Shown here: positions 33,744-42,113 of the stretch, piece after piece | Layout: each line of letters starts with the position of its first letter | Position numbering within the stretch: the first letter of the stretch is position 1 | Origin: Paraburkholderia unamae | Lineage (GTDB): Bacteria; Pseudomonadota; Gammaproteobacteria; Burkholderiales; Burkholderiaceae | DNA length: 64,000 nt | Assembly: GCF_003268775.1 (NCBI RefSeq) | Contig: NZ_QLSU01000019.1 | Location: 96,161-160,160, forward strand | Direction of reading: 5' to 3' | Notes under the pieces: generated by a model | Databases searched by the model: none | What the model was told of the DNA's origin: nothing | What the model saw: the letters and a program-made list of their open reading frames with translations, nothing else | Position numbers and translations under genes: made by a program

Positions 33744-35507
33744 ATGTCCTCATCACAGGCACAGGCAGGTAAAACTATCGATCGCTGGCTCGCCGGACGC
33801 GCCGCGTCCGTTCGCGTCGGCATCGCAAGCGTAGTCACGCTCGGCATGGCGTCGGGTTTGCTCTTGATGGGGCAGGCAGCGTTGCTTGCGTGGACCCTGA
33901 GCGCCGTGGTGATGGACGGAGCCGGGCTTGCCCGGGTGTGGCCAGCGCTGGTGGCAATGTTGCCGATCTTCGCCCTGCGCTTCGTGCTGATCCGGCTGGC
34001 GGAGCGCACGGCCTTCACGAGTGCCGCCTCCATGCGGCAGACACTGCGCGGCGAACTGTTGCGCAAGTTGCAGGCGCTCGGTCCGGTGTGGCTCCGTGGT
34101 GAAGCGACCGGGGCGCTTGCGACTCATCTCGTCCAGGGTGTCGAGGCGATCGAGGGCTACTACGCGCGATGGCTGCCGGGGCGTGCGCTGACGGTCCTGC
34201 TGCCGTTCGCCATCCTGATCGTCATATTTCCGGTGGACTGGACTTCAGGGCTCGTACTGCTGATTACGGCGCCGTTGATTCCGCTGTTCATGATCTTGCT
34301 GGGCAAGGCCGCAGCCGAGGCGAGCCAGCGTCAGTGGACGCTGCTCGCGCAACTGGGCGCGCGGTTTCTCGACTCCTTGCAGGGCATCACGACGCTGAGG
34401 CTCTTCAATGCGGGTCGGCGCGAGGCGGCCGTCGTCGCACGGTTGTCGGAGGCGTATCGCAGCAGCACCATGAAGGTGCTGAGGGTCGCCTTCCTGTCGT
34501 CGGTCGTACTGGAATTTCTCGCCACGCTGGGTATCGCGGTGGTCGCCGTATTGGTGGGTTTTCACTTGTTTTACGGGAAAATCCCACTGCTGCGCGGGCT
34601 GTTCGTCCTGTTACTCGTGCCTGAGTTCTATATCCCGCTGCGCACGATGGGAAGCCATTATCACGAGCGGCTCGACGCGATCGCCGCAGCCGAACGCATC
34701 ATGGAAATACTCGATCTCCCCACGCCGGCCGAAACCGGTGCGCGGCTGCCGTTGCCGGCCGCGAGCGATTACACCATCCGCTTCGACGATGTGCGTCATG
34801 TCTGGCCGACCGGGCAGGCCGCGCTCGACGGACTGCATTGCGTCGCGCAAGCCGGGCGTATCACGGCGCTGGTCGGGCCGAGTGGCGCAGGCAAGAGCAC
34901 GGTGCTCAACCTGTTGCTGGGGTTTGCACGACCGACGGCCGGAACGATTTCCATCAACGGCCAGCCGCTGAACGAGACCGACCTCGACGACTGGCGTTCG
35001 CGAGTCGCATGGGTCCCGCAGCGCCCCCACGTTTTTGCCGGCACGGTACTGGACAATCTGCGGATCGCCCGGCCCGATGCCGACCGTGCCGCCGTGCGCG
35101 CGGCTGCGGCAAGCGCGGGCGCCGACGCATTTATTCAGTCGCTGCCGCATGGATACGACACCCAGCTCGGCGAGCGTGGCGCCGGGCTCTCGGGCGGGCA
35201 GATCCAGCGGCTCGCGCTGGCCCGCGCGTTCCTGAAAGACGCCCCGGTGTTGCTGCTCGACGAGCCGACTGCGTGCCTCGACGCCGATACCGAGGCGACG
35301 ATCCACGATTCGCTGCGGCACCTCGCGCGCGGGCGGACCGTGCTGTTGATCGCGCACCGGCTTGCCACCGCAGCCCTGGCCGATACGATTGTCGTCATGG
35401 AGCAGGGCAGGGTCGTGCAGTCGGGCGCGCACGGGCAACTTGCGGCTGCGCAGGGACTTTATCGTCAACTCATTGAGGCTCAAGCCGATACGGAGGCCCG
35501 CACATGA
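33744..35507 (+). CDS. cydD: Thiol reductant ABC exporter subunit CydD
   Basis: A 587-residue half-transporter: six hydrophobic helices in residues 20-320, then an ABC domain with Walker A GPSGAGKST near 382-390, signature GLSGGQIQRLALARAFL and Walker B VLLLDEPTACLD. CydDC exports glutathione and cysteine to the periplasm, and cytochrome bd assembly needs it. It overlaps cydC by ATGA at 35504-35507. The start at 33744 lies in a short intergenic region shared with the divergent small CydX-like gene. Subunit D versus C is assigned by order and by helix pattern. Confidence 0.92.
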   Translation: MSSSQAQAGKTIDRWLAGRAASVRVGIASVVTLGMASGLLLMGQAALLAWTLSAVVMDGAGLARVWPALVAMLPIFALRFVLIRLAERTAFTSAASMRQTLRGELLRKLQALGPVWLRGEATGALATHLVQGVEAIEGYYARWLPGRALTVLLPFAILIVIFPVDWTSGLVLLITAPLIPLFMILLGKAAAEASQRQWTLLAQLGARFLDSLQGITTLRLFNAGRREAAVVARLSEAYRSSTMKVLRVAFLSSVVLEFLATLGIAVVAVLVGFHLFYGKIPLLRGLFVLLLVPEFYIPLRTMGSHYHERLDAIAAAERIMEILDLPTPAETGARLPLPAASDYTIRFDDVRHVWPTGQAALDGLHCVAQAGRITALVGPSGAGKSTVLNLLLGFARPTAGTISINGQPLNETDLDDWRSRVAWVPQRPHVFAGTVLDNLRIARPDADRAAVRAAAASAGADAFIQSLPHGYDTQLGERGAGLSGGQIQRLALARAFLKDAPVLLLDEPTACLDADTEATIHDSLRHLARGRTVLLIAHRLATAALADTIVVMEQGRVVQSGAHGQLAAAQGLYRQLIEAQADTEART

Positions 35508-37243
35508 AAGCGACTCCTCGCATCTCGCAGCCAGCGATGGACGACGGCGCCGTCGCTCGTGCCGACCTGTGGCGGCTCATCGCATTGTTTCGCCCTTACT
35601 GGTTATGGATGGCGGCGGGAGCGGCGTTGTCGCTGGCGACCGTGCTTGCCAACGTTGCGCTAATGGCCATTGCGGGTTGGTTCATTGCGTCGATGGCGCT
35701 GGCGGGCGTCACGCATCTCGCATTCGACTATTTCACGCCTGCCGCGCTGATCCGCGCCTGCGCGATCGTCCGCACAGGCGGCCGGTATCTCGAGCGGCTC
35801 GTTACGCACGAAGCGACGTTGCGGCTGCTCGCGCGGTTGCGCGTATGGCTCTATGTCCGCATCGAACCTCTCGCTCCGGCCGGGCTCGGACAGGTACGCG
35901 GCGCGGACCTCGCCACGCGCATTCAGTCCGACATCGACAGTCTCAGCAATCTCTATCTTCGCGCGCTCGTGCCCGTGGTTGCGGGTGGCGTTGGGACGCT
36001 GGTCATTGTCGCGATCGTGTCCGCGTACAGCGCTCCTGTCGCGGTGATCACGTTCGTGTTCTTGTTGCTGGCAGGGGCCGTGCTGCCTTGTTTCGGCTTT
36101 GCGTCGACGCGCGAACCGGCCCGTGCCTGTATTGCCTTGCGGGCCGAATTGCACGAAATCGTGGTGGACAGTCTGCAAGGGCTGGGCGAGCTTCAGGTCT
36201 ACGGGGCTGCGCCCGCATACGCTCAAAAGGTCGACCGGTTATCGGCGCGGTTGATCGGCCAGCAGAAAACGATTAGTCATGCTAGAGGAACGTCCCAGGG
36301 CGCTCTCGCCGCTTGTGCATCGGGCGCGATGTGGTGTGCGTTGCTGCTCGCCATCCCACGACTGGCATCTCCTTCGCTGTCGCCCGCCGACATGGCCATG
36401 TTGGCGTTTCTGGTGTTTGCAAGTTTCGAGGCGGTCATGCCAATCCCTGCGGCGCTCCAGCTTGTCGGCGAGAGCCTTGCCGCCGCGCGCCGCATCTTCG
36501 AGCTGGCCGATGCCACGCTCCCGGTTCAGGATCCCGCCGAGCCGGTTGCGCTCACAGCGCGAAACGATCTGGTCGTGAGTCATCTGGAGTTCCGGTATGA
36601 CGAAACGTCGCCTTGGGTGCTACGCGATCTTTCGTTCGATCTTCCGGCTGGCGGCCGGCTTGCGATAGTCGGAGCAAGCGGCGCAGGCAAGAGTACGCTC
36701 GTGCAGCTGTTGCTGCGCTTTCTGGAGTATTCGAATGGAAGCATTGAGCTGGGAGGCGTGGATCTGCGCGATTGCGCCGCCGACGCGGTGCGCGCCCGCA
36801 TCGCCGTCGTTTCGCAGGATACGTATCTCTTCAACGACACGATCCGGGCGAATCTGCTGATCGCGCGGCCGGACGCAGACCAGACAAGCCTCGAGGCAGC
36901 GTGCCGCGATGCACAGCTGCATGAGTTCATCTGCGGTCTGCCGCGTGGCTACGACACACAGGTTGGCGAAGCGGGGACAAGGCTGTCGGGAGGGCAGGCG
37001 CGGCGGCTTGCCATTGCTCGCGCACTTCTGCTCGACGCACCGATCCTGGTACTGGACGAACCGACCGAGGGGCTGGACACGGTGACCGCGCAGGCCTTGA
37101 TGAGCGCCATCGTCAGGCTGATGGCGGGGCGCAGCGTCGTGCTCATTACGCACAAGCTGACCGACGCGACACGGGAGTTCGACAAGATTCTCGTGCTGGA
37201 CGAATCGATCGAGATGCACGCTTTATCAGCCACGATGTTCTGA
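35504..37243 (+). CDS. cydC: Thiol reductant ABC exporter subunit CydC
   Basis: A 579-residue half-transporter with an N-terminal membrane domain and an ABC ATPase: Walker A GASGAGKSTL near residue 390, signature RLSGGQARRLAIARALL, Walker B ILVLDEPTEGLD and H-loop LITHKLTDA. It pairs with CydD, to which it is translationally coupled, and both are needed for haem insertion into cytochrome bd. The membrane motif AGWFIASMALAG after residue 60 is typical of CydC. No downstream terminator is obvious; a hypothetical gene follows 25 bases later. Confidence 0.92.
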   Translation: MKATPRISQPAMDDGAVARADLWRLIALFRPYWLWMAAGAALSLATVLANVALMAIAGWFIASMALAGVTHLAFDYFTPAALIRACAIVRTGGRYLERLVTHEATLRLLARLRVWLYVRIEPLAPAGLGQVRGADLATRIQSDIDSLSNLYLRALVPVVAGGVGTLVIVAIVSAYSAPVAVITFVFLLLAGAVLPCFGFASTREPARACIALRAELHEIVVDSLQGLGELQVYGAAPAYAQKVDRLSARLIGQQKTISHARGTSQGALAACASGAMWCALLLAIPRLASPSLSPADMAMLAFLVFASFEAVMPIPAALQLVGESLAAARRIFELADATLPVQDPAEPVALTARNDLVVSHLEFRYDETSPWVLRDLSFDLPAGGRLAIVGASGAGKSTLVQLLLRFLEYSNGSIELGGVDLRDCAADAVRARIAVVSQDTYLFNDTIRANLLIARPDADQTSLEAACRDAQLHEFICGLPRGYDTQVGEAGTRLSGGQARRLAIARALLLDAPILVLDEPTEGLDTVTAQALMSAIVRLMAGRSVVLITHKLTDATREFDKILVLDESIEMHALSATMF

Positions 37244-37268
37244 TGACTTCCGGCGAAACGGGCCGTAA

Positions 37269-37778
37269 ATGGATCTAGCAACGCTTAAGCAAATTGAAGA
37301 CCTGAAGCGCAAAGCCGATGAATATCGGTCTCAACGGCTTTCAAGGGTGACCAAGGCTTCGGAAGCTTTCAGTGAAACGATTGAGACAGACTTCTCCACG
37401 CATTTCGAAACGGCTGGGTTCACGGTGTCGCCCGTGCCTCAGGGGATCGATGCGTGCTATGGCACACTCGTTTTCGCACTGCGTAGAAGTGTGGCCTCGG
37501 AAAGCGGCACGACCGACTCCTTCACCTTGTCCGGCGGCCCGCTGCAAGCGCCCCTGGAGATCTTCGTCGTTCACGAAGGACCGCCGGATTGGAGCTTCCC
37601 AACGACCGTCACAGGCGAGCATTCAGAACTCGAGCAAGCGCGTCGCGCGCTAGACTTTGCGTATAGGGCAATAGACGGACCACTCGCACGTTTCAAGTTA
37701 TTGCTGTGCGAAAACAGCGGCAACACCTGCTACACGTCGATGGCGGATCTTCTCAACCAATTTCTCCCGCAGTCTTGA
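37269..37778 (+). CDS. Hypothetical protein, 169 residues
   Basis: Not recognised. Residues 1-40 are a charged helix (LKQIEDLKRKADEYRSQRLSRVTKASEAF), followed by mixed strands and helices (FTVSPVPQGIDACYGTLVFALRRS). No signal peptide or membrane segment is visible. It starts 25 bases after cydC, so it may be read from the same promoter, but no functional tie to the oxidase is visible. Codon bias is consistent with a real gene. Confidence 0.6.
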   Translation: MDLATLKQIEDLKRKADEYRSQRLSRVTKASEAFSETIETDFSTHFETAGFTVSPVPQGIDACYGTLVFALRRSVASESGTTDSFTLSGGPLQAPLEIFVVHEGPPDWSFPTTVTGEHSELEQARRALDFAYRAIDGPLARFKLLLCENSGNTCYTSMADLLNQFLPQS

Positions 37779-38045
37779 TTCTGATCGCGCGAAGTCAAGG
37801 CGTTCAAGGATAACGTCAAAGGTCGTCCAGACACGCCTGCGGGTAACTTGACTGACTTTCCATCGACCGGCTTCGAGTCCGGTCCGTTCGGCTCGCGGCG
37901 GTTCTGGGCCAGGCAGGCGCGAGAGATCGGCGGCAGGGGGAAGTGAGCGCTTCGGGCTTTTCGCAGAATGTCACATTGACATCGGTTGGTGTAACACTGA
38001 CGCTGCACGCGGCCGTTTGACCCGAGCGTGAGCGGCACGTACATG
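37779..38045. other. Gap before the IS6 element
   Basis: About 270 bases with no supported gene. The short frames on both strands lack ribosome sites and resemble no family. The left end of the IS6 copy begins at 38046. Confidence 0.4.
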
Positions 38046-38884
38046 GGTTCTGTCGCGGTAAGACCGATCGATTGGCCAAATCCAATATGGTATGGATTCC
38101 TCATCTAGCCAGCGAATAGAACTGCTGTGCGGGAGTTTGACCGATGCGGCTATCGTCCAGCTGCCCCTTGACGATCATGTGCATGACTTCGATGCCGCCC
38201 AGGAGAATGCGGGCGCAACGAAATTTCTTGAACCCGAGCATCGGGCGGGTCCGGCGCTTTATCGCTCGGTGGTCCTGTTCGACGATGTTATTCAGATACT
38301 TCGACTGACGGATCCTGATCGGCGTCTCGCGCTCCGCGTTGATCGACTCAAGCGCAGTGAGATTCGCCCCGCTTTTATCGATCGTCACCACCTCGGGTTC
38401 GCCGTTCTGCTCGATCGATTTTTCGAAGTAGCGCTTCGCGGCAGCCTTGTCACGGTGGGCGCGCAGCAGGAAATCGATCGTGTCTCCCGCCTTGTCCACG
38501 GCCCGGTACAAGTACTTCCACCGTCCCTTGACTTTGAGATACGTCTCATCTACGCGCCAGCTCCTGCCGACTGCCCGCTTGCGACGTCGGAACGTCTTTT
38601 CCAGAACGGGCAGCAACTTGATCACCCACCGGTGCACGGTCGAATGGTCGACATCGATGCCGCGCTCAGCCATCATCTCCTCGAGATTTCGCAGGCTCAG
38701 CCCATAAGCCACATACCAGCGCACGCACATCAGGATAACATCGAGCGGATAGTGCAGTCGCTTCAGAACCTTCGCGATACCAAGCGCAAGTGCCGTTCTC
38801 GGCGTCGGTGCCTTCTTCATCATGGGGTCAGTGTCGTTTCATCAGACGCGCATTCTAGCGCCCCCGCGCTAATGCGACACAACC
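38046..38884 (-). mobile_element. IS6-family insertion sequence, intact transposase
   Basis: The termini are GGTTCTGTCGCGGTA at 38046 and, inward from 38884, GGTTGTGTCGCATTA; these share GGTT-x-TGTCGC. The element is 839 bp, the usual size for IS6/IS26-like elements, and encodes one transposase. The eight bases outside each end (CGTACATG on the left, ACACTGAA on the right) differ, so there is no target duplication. This suggests that recombination or deletion has occurred next to it. Confidence 0.85.
38101..38823 (-). CDS. IS6-family transposase
   Basis: A 240-residue transposase that looks complete: a zinc/HTH-like N-terminus (YPLDVILMCVRWYVAYGLSLRNLEEMMAERGIDVDHSTVHRWV) and a DDE core with WRVDETYLKVKG, VTIDKSGANLTAL and NNIVEQDHRAIKRRT. 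It makes cointegrates by replicative transposition. The first of two methionines at the start is used; MMKKAPTPRT precedes the body. It is a paralogue of the decayed copy at 26796-27519. Confidence 0.93.
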   Translation of the reverse strand: MMKKAPTPRTALALGIAKVLKRLHYPLDVILMCVRWYVAYGLSLRNLEEMMAERGIDVDHSTVHRWVIKLLPVLEKTFRRRKRAVGRSWRVDETYLKVKGRWKYLYRAVDKAGDTIDFLLRAHRDKAAAKRYFEKSIEQNGEPEVVTIDKSGANLTALESINAERETPIRIRQSKYLNNIVEQDHRAIKRRTRPMLGFKKFRCARILLGGIEVMHMIVKGQLDDSRIGQTPAQQFYSLAR

Positions 38885-39698
38885 ACACTGAAGTGGCTCA
38901 GGAAAGAGCGTGAGCGTCGCTTGCGCGCAGCGGCAGCCTTACTGCGCAAGGACTGGAAATAGGTCTGCCAGTCACGGGCGCACTCTTGCACGGCGGGCCG
39001 CTCAGAGGTGGCCGTGCACACGGCTCGGCTCCCGCGATCTACCGAGCGGTGCGCGGGCCCGGTCACGTTCCACGGCATAGGGGGCATTCGAGCAAAGCAG
39101 GCGGCGACACGTCCGGGCTACATCCACTCATGACTAATATGATTAGAATACCTAACCAAAATAACATAAGCCTTATTATCGTACTTTTATTTATCTGTAT
39201 TCCAAATAGGCGACCGCACGCGCCGGGCAGAATGTCCGCTCGGTCGAACTCGAGTTCCACAGGGTAACGTGCACCCCGACGCCGAACGCGCGGTGTGCAA
39301 TCGCATCCGGGATGCAGAAAAGCGGCTGCTACGTCCTCTCGCCGCTGCTTTTCCCCCCACGCGCCTGCTCTGGCTGGATTTTCCCGACGACATGCATGCG
39401 CCGGAGGTTGTGGATCCCCGCATGCGTGTTGCCCTGCATAGAGAAACTGCAAACGACACCTGACATGATTTCCAATTCGCCGCGAGTCACGCTCATTGTT
39501 GCCTTAGTCACGCAGCCAATGACTGTATAGCGATGCTTCCAGAATGCGTCTCGACGATGTTACGCGCCGGTTCAGCATGAGAAACATCGTCCGCGCACCG
39601 TCGGCGAAGGTGCGACGCCAACTCGCGGTATCGGTAAATGCCGAAATGGCTGATCGTTGCGCTCGTGCTAGGATTTCCCCAACAGGGGAGGAAAAGCG
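38885..39698. other. Mosaic stretch after the IS6 element
   Basis: The first 200 bases read on the minus strand as a basic tail (YFQSLRSKAAAARKRRSRSF) that runs to the IS6 edge. This looks like the end of a gene cut by the IS, but its start is not clear. A small lipoprotein-like gene is listed separately. A possible 64-residue plus-strand frame at 39269-39463 starts at GTG with no good ribosome site. The rest shows nothing I can support. Confidence 0.35.
39063..39167 (-). CDS. Very small lipoprotein-like peptide, 34 residues
   Basis: A start ATG at 39167 is preceded by an AAGG ribosome site in an unusually AT-rich leader. The peptide begins with a hydrophobic run, MLFWLGILIILVMSGCS, which looks like a lipoprotein signal with a cysteine after MSG. 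It ends with a short tail containing ECPLCRGT. Small lipoproteins of this size occur as plasmid entry-exclusion or lysis peptides; which, if either, applies here is unknown. The lipobox is imperfect (Met at -3). Base composition is far from its neighbours, which suggests transfer. Confidence 0.45.
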   Translation of the reverse strand: MLFWLGILIILVMSGCSPDVSPPALLECPLCRGT

Positions 39699-40016
39699 AT
39701 GGCAGTACACGCTATAACTGCGGTTCGGATGGACGGGAATTCGCAAAGGGTCACACACGTGCTTTGGGGCCAGGTGTCCGTGAGTGGAGAACAATTTGAG
39801 GTCGCTCCGCACCCATCGCCTGTAATCGAAGTGGTGGATGCACTGGCTAAGGGCGACACCGTCGTAACAGTCTTTCCACTGGATGGACAGCGTGTCGCCG
39901 GCCCAGAGGTCCGACGCGTTATCGACCAGGCTGGACGCGAAGGCATTGAAATGGTGGTCGCTGATTCCGATGCGGGTCGAACGCTCGCGGACCTGCCACG
40001 GCTTGATCACGAATAG
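39699..40016 (+). CDS. Hypothetical protein, 105 residues
   Basis: A small soluble protein starting MAVHAITAVRMDGNSQRVTHV and continuing with strands and a helix (PVIEVVDALAKGDTVVTVF). The ATG has a strong GGGAGGAAAAG ribosome site. The N-terminal pattern loosely recalls small DUF3892-like proteins, but I would not assign it. Similar short genes are common on plasmids and prophages. It is followed 198 bases later by another small gene. Confidence 0.6.
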   Translation: MAVHAITAVRMDGNSQRVTHVLWGQVSVSGEQFEVAPHPSPVIEVVDALAKGDTVVTVFPLDGQRVAGPEVRRVIDQAGREGIEMVVADSDAGRTLADLPRLDHE

Positions 40017-40214
40017 ACCGGGTCGGCTCCAACGGGTGCAGTACCCCCGCCCATGTACTGACGCCGAGCACTTGTCTTGAGTGATTCGGTCCCCGTCGAT
40101 GGGAATGCGGTTACCTGTTCGGATACGTCCTTTGATGCCTATCGCGGCTCGGAATTTGCGCATCGAAGGACATCCATTGGTAAATCTCCGCACCGGCGGG
40201 AAGGGAGTTAAGGC

Positions 40215-40439
40215 ATGAACGACCGGCCCATTTGCATAGGCGCACAGGAATACAAGGTGACCGCTTTGTCGAGCGGTCTGGGGCGCTGGATAGCGCGCAT
40301 CGTCCACACTGACCACGCGGCTTGCCCGGCCACCATGGAGGTTGCCGATATTCAAGGTGACTTCGGAACGGTTGAAGAGACCCTTGATTCCGGCGTCCGC
40401 CTCTGCAAGCACATGGCGAAGCGTTTCGCGGTGCAATAA
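40215..40439 (+). CDS. Hypothetical protein, 74 residues
   Basis: A small acidic protein (MNDRPICIGAQEYKVTALSSG; later VADIQGDFGTVEETLDSGVRLCKHM). The ATG has a GGGAAGGGAGTTAAGG purine-rich ribosome site. No family recognised. It follows the gene at 39699 on the same strand and looks like part of the same small-gene plasmid/phage segment. Confidence 0.55.
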   Translation: MNDRPICIGAQEYKVTALSSGLGRWIARIVHTDHAACPATMEVADIQGDFGTVEETLDSGVRLCKHMAKRFAVQ

Positions 40440-40443
40440 CTGC

Positions 40444-40626
40444 TCAAAGGCCCCATACGCTTGTCTCTGAACACGCTTCACCTCCCGCGCAGTCAATGCG
40501 CTCGATCTTCGCGATAATCAGAGCGTTGGCTCGCGCCTCGGTGTCGATGGCTTCCACCATAGCGCAGACCACGGCCACAGAAAAGTGTTGTGAGGCACTG
40601 AAAGGCTTGGAACGCATAGCAGGCAA
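40444..40626 (-). CDS. Possible small protein, 60 residues
   Basis: A minus-strand frame reading AVVCAMVEAIDTEARANALIIAKIERI, with plausible helical content and codon bias. It ends five bases after the convergent 74-residue gene. No ribosome site is seen. A plus-strand frame of similar size covers the same bases (40496-40684), so which strand codes is uncertain. No family recognised. Confidence 0.3.
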   Translation of the reverse strand: MPAMRSKPFSASQHFSVAVVCAMVEAIDTEARANALIIAKIERIDCAGGEACSETSVWGL

Positions 40627-40949
40627 CGGCGAGGGTGGCCGCCCTCCACCTGCCGCGCTCGCTCGGATAGCACATCGCGTTTAACCAGGGTACGTTGCCA
40701 TGTCGCCAGGAGAGTTCTGATCGTCGTTCCCGTCCCCTTGGCCGGCCCGGCGACGCAGAATACGCAAGCCCCGCGCCTCCCGGGACGTTCACGATTCCCG
40801 ATGAGATGCAAGGGCAAAATTTTTCACCAGCAGTATTGCTCCTTGGTTCCCATGCGGTATACGCTTCGTTCTGCGCGGGGAGCAAAAAAAGTTTGTTTTT
40901 TGATGCATATTTTTCGCGCCGGTTTTTGGAGAGGTCTCCCGACCTACCC

Positions 40950-40982
40950 AAAAAAGAGCCCCGGCTCTCGCCAGGGCTTCCC
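40950..40982 (-). terminator. Intrinsic terminator after the 39-residue micro-ORF
   Basis: Read on the minus strand, AGCCC and then GGC pair across a GAGA loop with GCC and GGGCT, and the hairpin is followed by CTTTTTT. It begins two bases after the micro-ORF stop. Confidence 0.8.
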
Positions 40983-40983
40983 G

Positions 40984-41103
40984 TTAGGTGATGATGGAAA
41001 CTAGCGAATCGAACGCGCGGTGTACCCACACATGAAACGTATTCGATCCGGCTAGCGCGACGGCTAGCTCAATGGCTAGCCTTGCGAAAAAATCGCTGAG
41101 CAT
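40984..41103 (-). CDS. Micro-ORF of 39 residues, type I toxin-like
   Basis: The ATG at 41103 has a perfect AAGGAG ribosome site eight bases upstream. The peptide opens MLSDFFARLAIELAVALAG, an amphipathic to hydrophobic helix, and continues with a short polar-aromatic stretch (NTFHVWVHRAF). An intrinsic terminator follows at once. On the opposite strand a second terminator lies 160-180 bases upstream of the ATG, and a candidate promoter (TTGATC, 16 bases, TAGAGT) at 41246-41273 would give a leader of about 136 nt. Long leader, small hydrophobic peptide and opposing terminator are the usual layout of type I toxin-antitoxin loci; toxicity is inference. Confidence 0.55.
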   Translation of the reverse strand: MLSDFFARLAIELAVALAGSNTFHVWVHRAFDSLVSIIT

Positions 41104-41163
41104 TGCCGTGCTCCTTTTAGGTGGTCGGAGCGTGGTGAAGTTAGGCTTGTGGCTCTTACGGCC

Positions 41164-41183
41164 CCGCAGGTGGCAGCCTGCGG
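41164..41183 (+). other. Perfect 7-bp hairpin in the candidate antisense RNA
   Basis: CCGCAGG and CCTGCGG pair around a six-base loop. It lies opposite the micro-ORF leader, between the micro-ORF start and the plus-strand terminator at 41264, as expected for a structured antisense RNA. The transcript itself is not proven. Confidence 0.4.
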
Positions 41184-41245
41184 TGGCTGGAAGTGCCCTA
41201 TCTTTTCGGCTGGAAGCGCCTATCCCTAGCTCCCAGCTATCGCAC

Positions 41246-41273
41246 ACTCTAGCGGAATAAATGAGCCGATCAA
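41246..41273 (-). promoter_or_regulatory. Candidate sigma-70 promoter for the 39-residue micro-ORF
   Basis: Minus strand: TTGATC at 41273-41268, 16-base spacer, TAGAGT at 41251-41246. It is the only good promoter-like pair upstream of the micro-ORF. Confidence 0.4.
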
Positions 41274-41285
41274 ACGGCTTTTTTT
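41264..41285 (+). terminator. Plus-strand intrinsic terminator upstream of the 39-residue micro-ORF
   Basis: AGCCG and CGGCT pair around ATCAAA and are followed by seven or eight T. No plus-strand gene with a ribosome site ends here, so it may end an antisense RNA covering the micro-ORF leader. Confidence 0.65.
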
Positions 41286-41441
41286 GCTGGTCCTATCTTG
41301 ACAAGACCGCAAGCCAAGCAGCCCGGGAGCCCCCGCCGCACGGGCTTTCGAGTGGTCTGCGAAGCGCGCGCAAAGTGGCCGTCTTTATCCACGCGTATTG
41401 CACAAGATTTCAGCACTTTCCGGAGCTTCACAACACTACAT

Positions 41442-41618
41442 ATGGCATTGGGTCGGTCGTCTCCCGATGCCGTCAATCACGAGGAGCTCGAGGAGCGTGA
41501 CGTTGATACTTTGCCTGCGCATGATCTATTCGACGTCGTACACGTCCCCGAACTTGCAGCGCTTAACGTAAAAGAGGCCCGGGAAGGGGCCTCGGTGAAA
41601 ACTTCAGCTTTCTGCTGA
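41442..41618 (+). CDS. Possible small acidic protein, 58 residues
   Basis: A plus-strand frame (MALGRSSPDAVNHEELEERD; then DLFDVVHVPELAALNVKEARE) with good codon bias, but without a ribosome site at the right distance. It covers the minus-strand terminator at 41570-41593. No family recognised. Confidence 0.3.
   Translation: MALGRSSPDAVNHEELEERDVDTLPAHDLFDVVHVPELAALNVKEAREGASVKTSAFC
41570..41593 (-). terminator. Intrinsic terminator after the 28-residue micro-ORF
   Basis: On the minus strand GAGGCCC and GGGCCTC form a perfect 7-bp stem with a six-base loop, followed by TTTT. It lies about 85 bases downstream of the micro-ORF stop. Confidence 0.65.
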
Positions 41619-41678
41619 CTGTGCTACTCTGAGCGCATCCGTTGAAAATTCAACGCGGTGCAACGCGCACAGATCCGC

Positions 41679-41765
41679 TCAATGTGCCATCGCAATGGCG
41701 ATATACACCGTGCCGGCACAGTAGTACACGCCGGCAAGCAGCAAGTACAGGTTTGCTGTACCCAT
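41679..41765 (-). CDS. Micro-ORF of 28 residues, single membrane helix
   Basis: The ATG at 41765 follows a GAGGAGG ribosome site. The peptide (MGTANLYLLLAGVYYCAG, then TVYIAIAMAH) is almost wholly hydrophobic, one membrane helix. An intrinsic terminator follows on the same strand, and a strong plus-strand terminator lies about 90-120 bases upstream of its ATG. This repeats the layout of the module at 40950-41285. It may be a second type I toxin-like peptide or a small membrane regulator; the sequences of the two peptides are not clearly related. Confidence 0.5.
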   Translation of the reverse strand: MGTANLYLLLAGVYYCAGTVYIAIAMAH

Positions 41766-41852
41766 GTGCCTCCTCAAAGGTTGGTTGCATGGCTCGAAGG
41801 GTCCGTCCTGTATCTTTCCTAGGGACGCTGGACGGTTCCCTTCCCCTTCACA

Positions 41853-41886
41853 AAACGGCGCGAAATTCTCGCGCCGTTTGCTTTTT
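41853..41886 (+). terminator. Strong plus-strand intrinsic terminator
   Basis: AAACGGCGCGA and TCGCGCCGTTT form a perfect 11-bp stem around a five-base loop, followed by GCTTTTT. No convincing plus-strand protein gene ends here. It opposes the leader of the 28-residue micro-ORF. Confidence 0.8.
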
Positions 41887-42113
41887 GGGCGCACAAAGCA
41901 TCACGCCCGAATCAATGCTAACAGGTTCAAGACCCCTTGCCTGGAATTGGCGGTTCCCCGAATCCCGTTTGCGAGCGTTGTCCCGTCTGTTTGGCGGATC
42001 GGAAGGCGTGTGCCGACGCTTTGTAGTTGCCGACGAAAGTATCCTTGATACCGTTCCGCACGCTCACCATGGCGCGCCGCCCAAAAGCCGGTACAGCGTC
42101 ACGCGCGAGATCA

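Noticed and set aside
39504..40496. Minus-strand frame of 330 residues over two small plus-strand genes
   Set aside because: The plus-strand genes have strong ribosome sites; the minus frame has no start signal and no recognisable domains.
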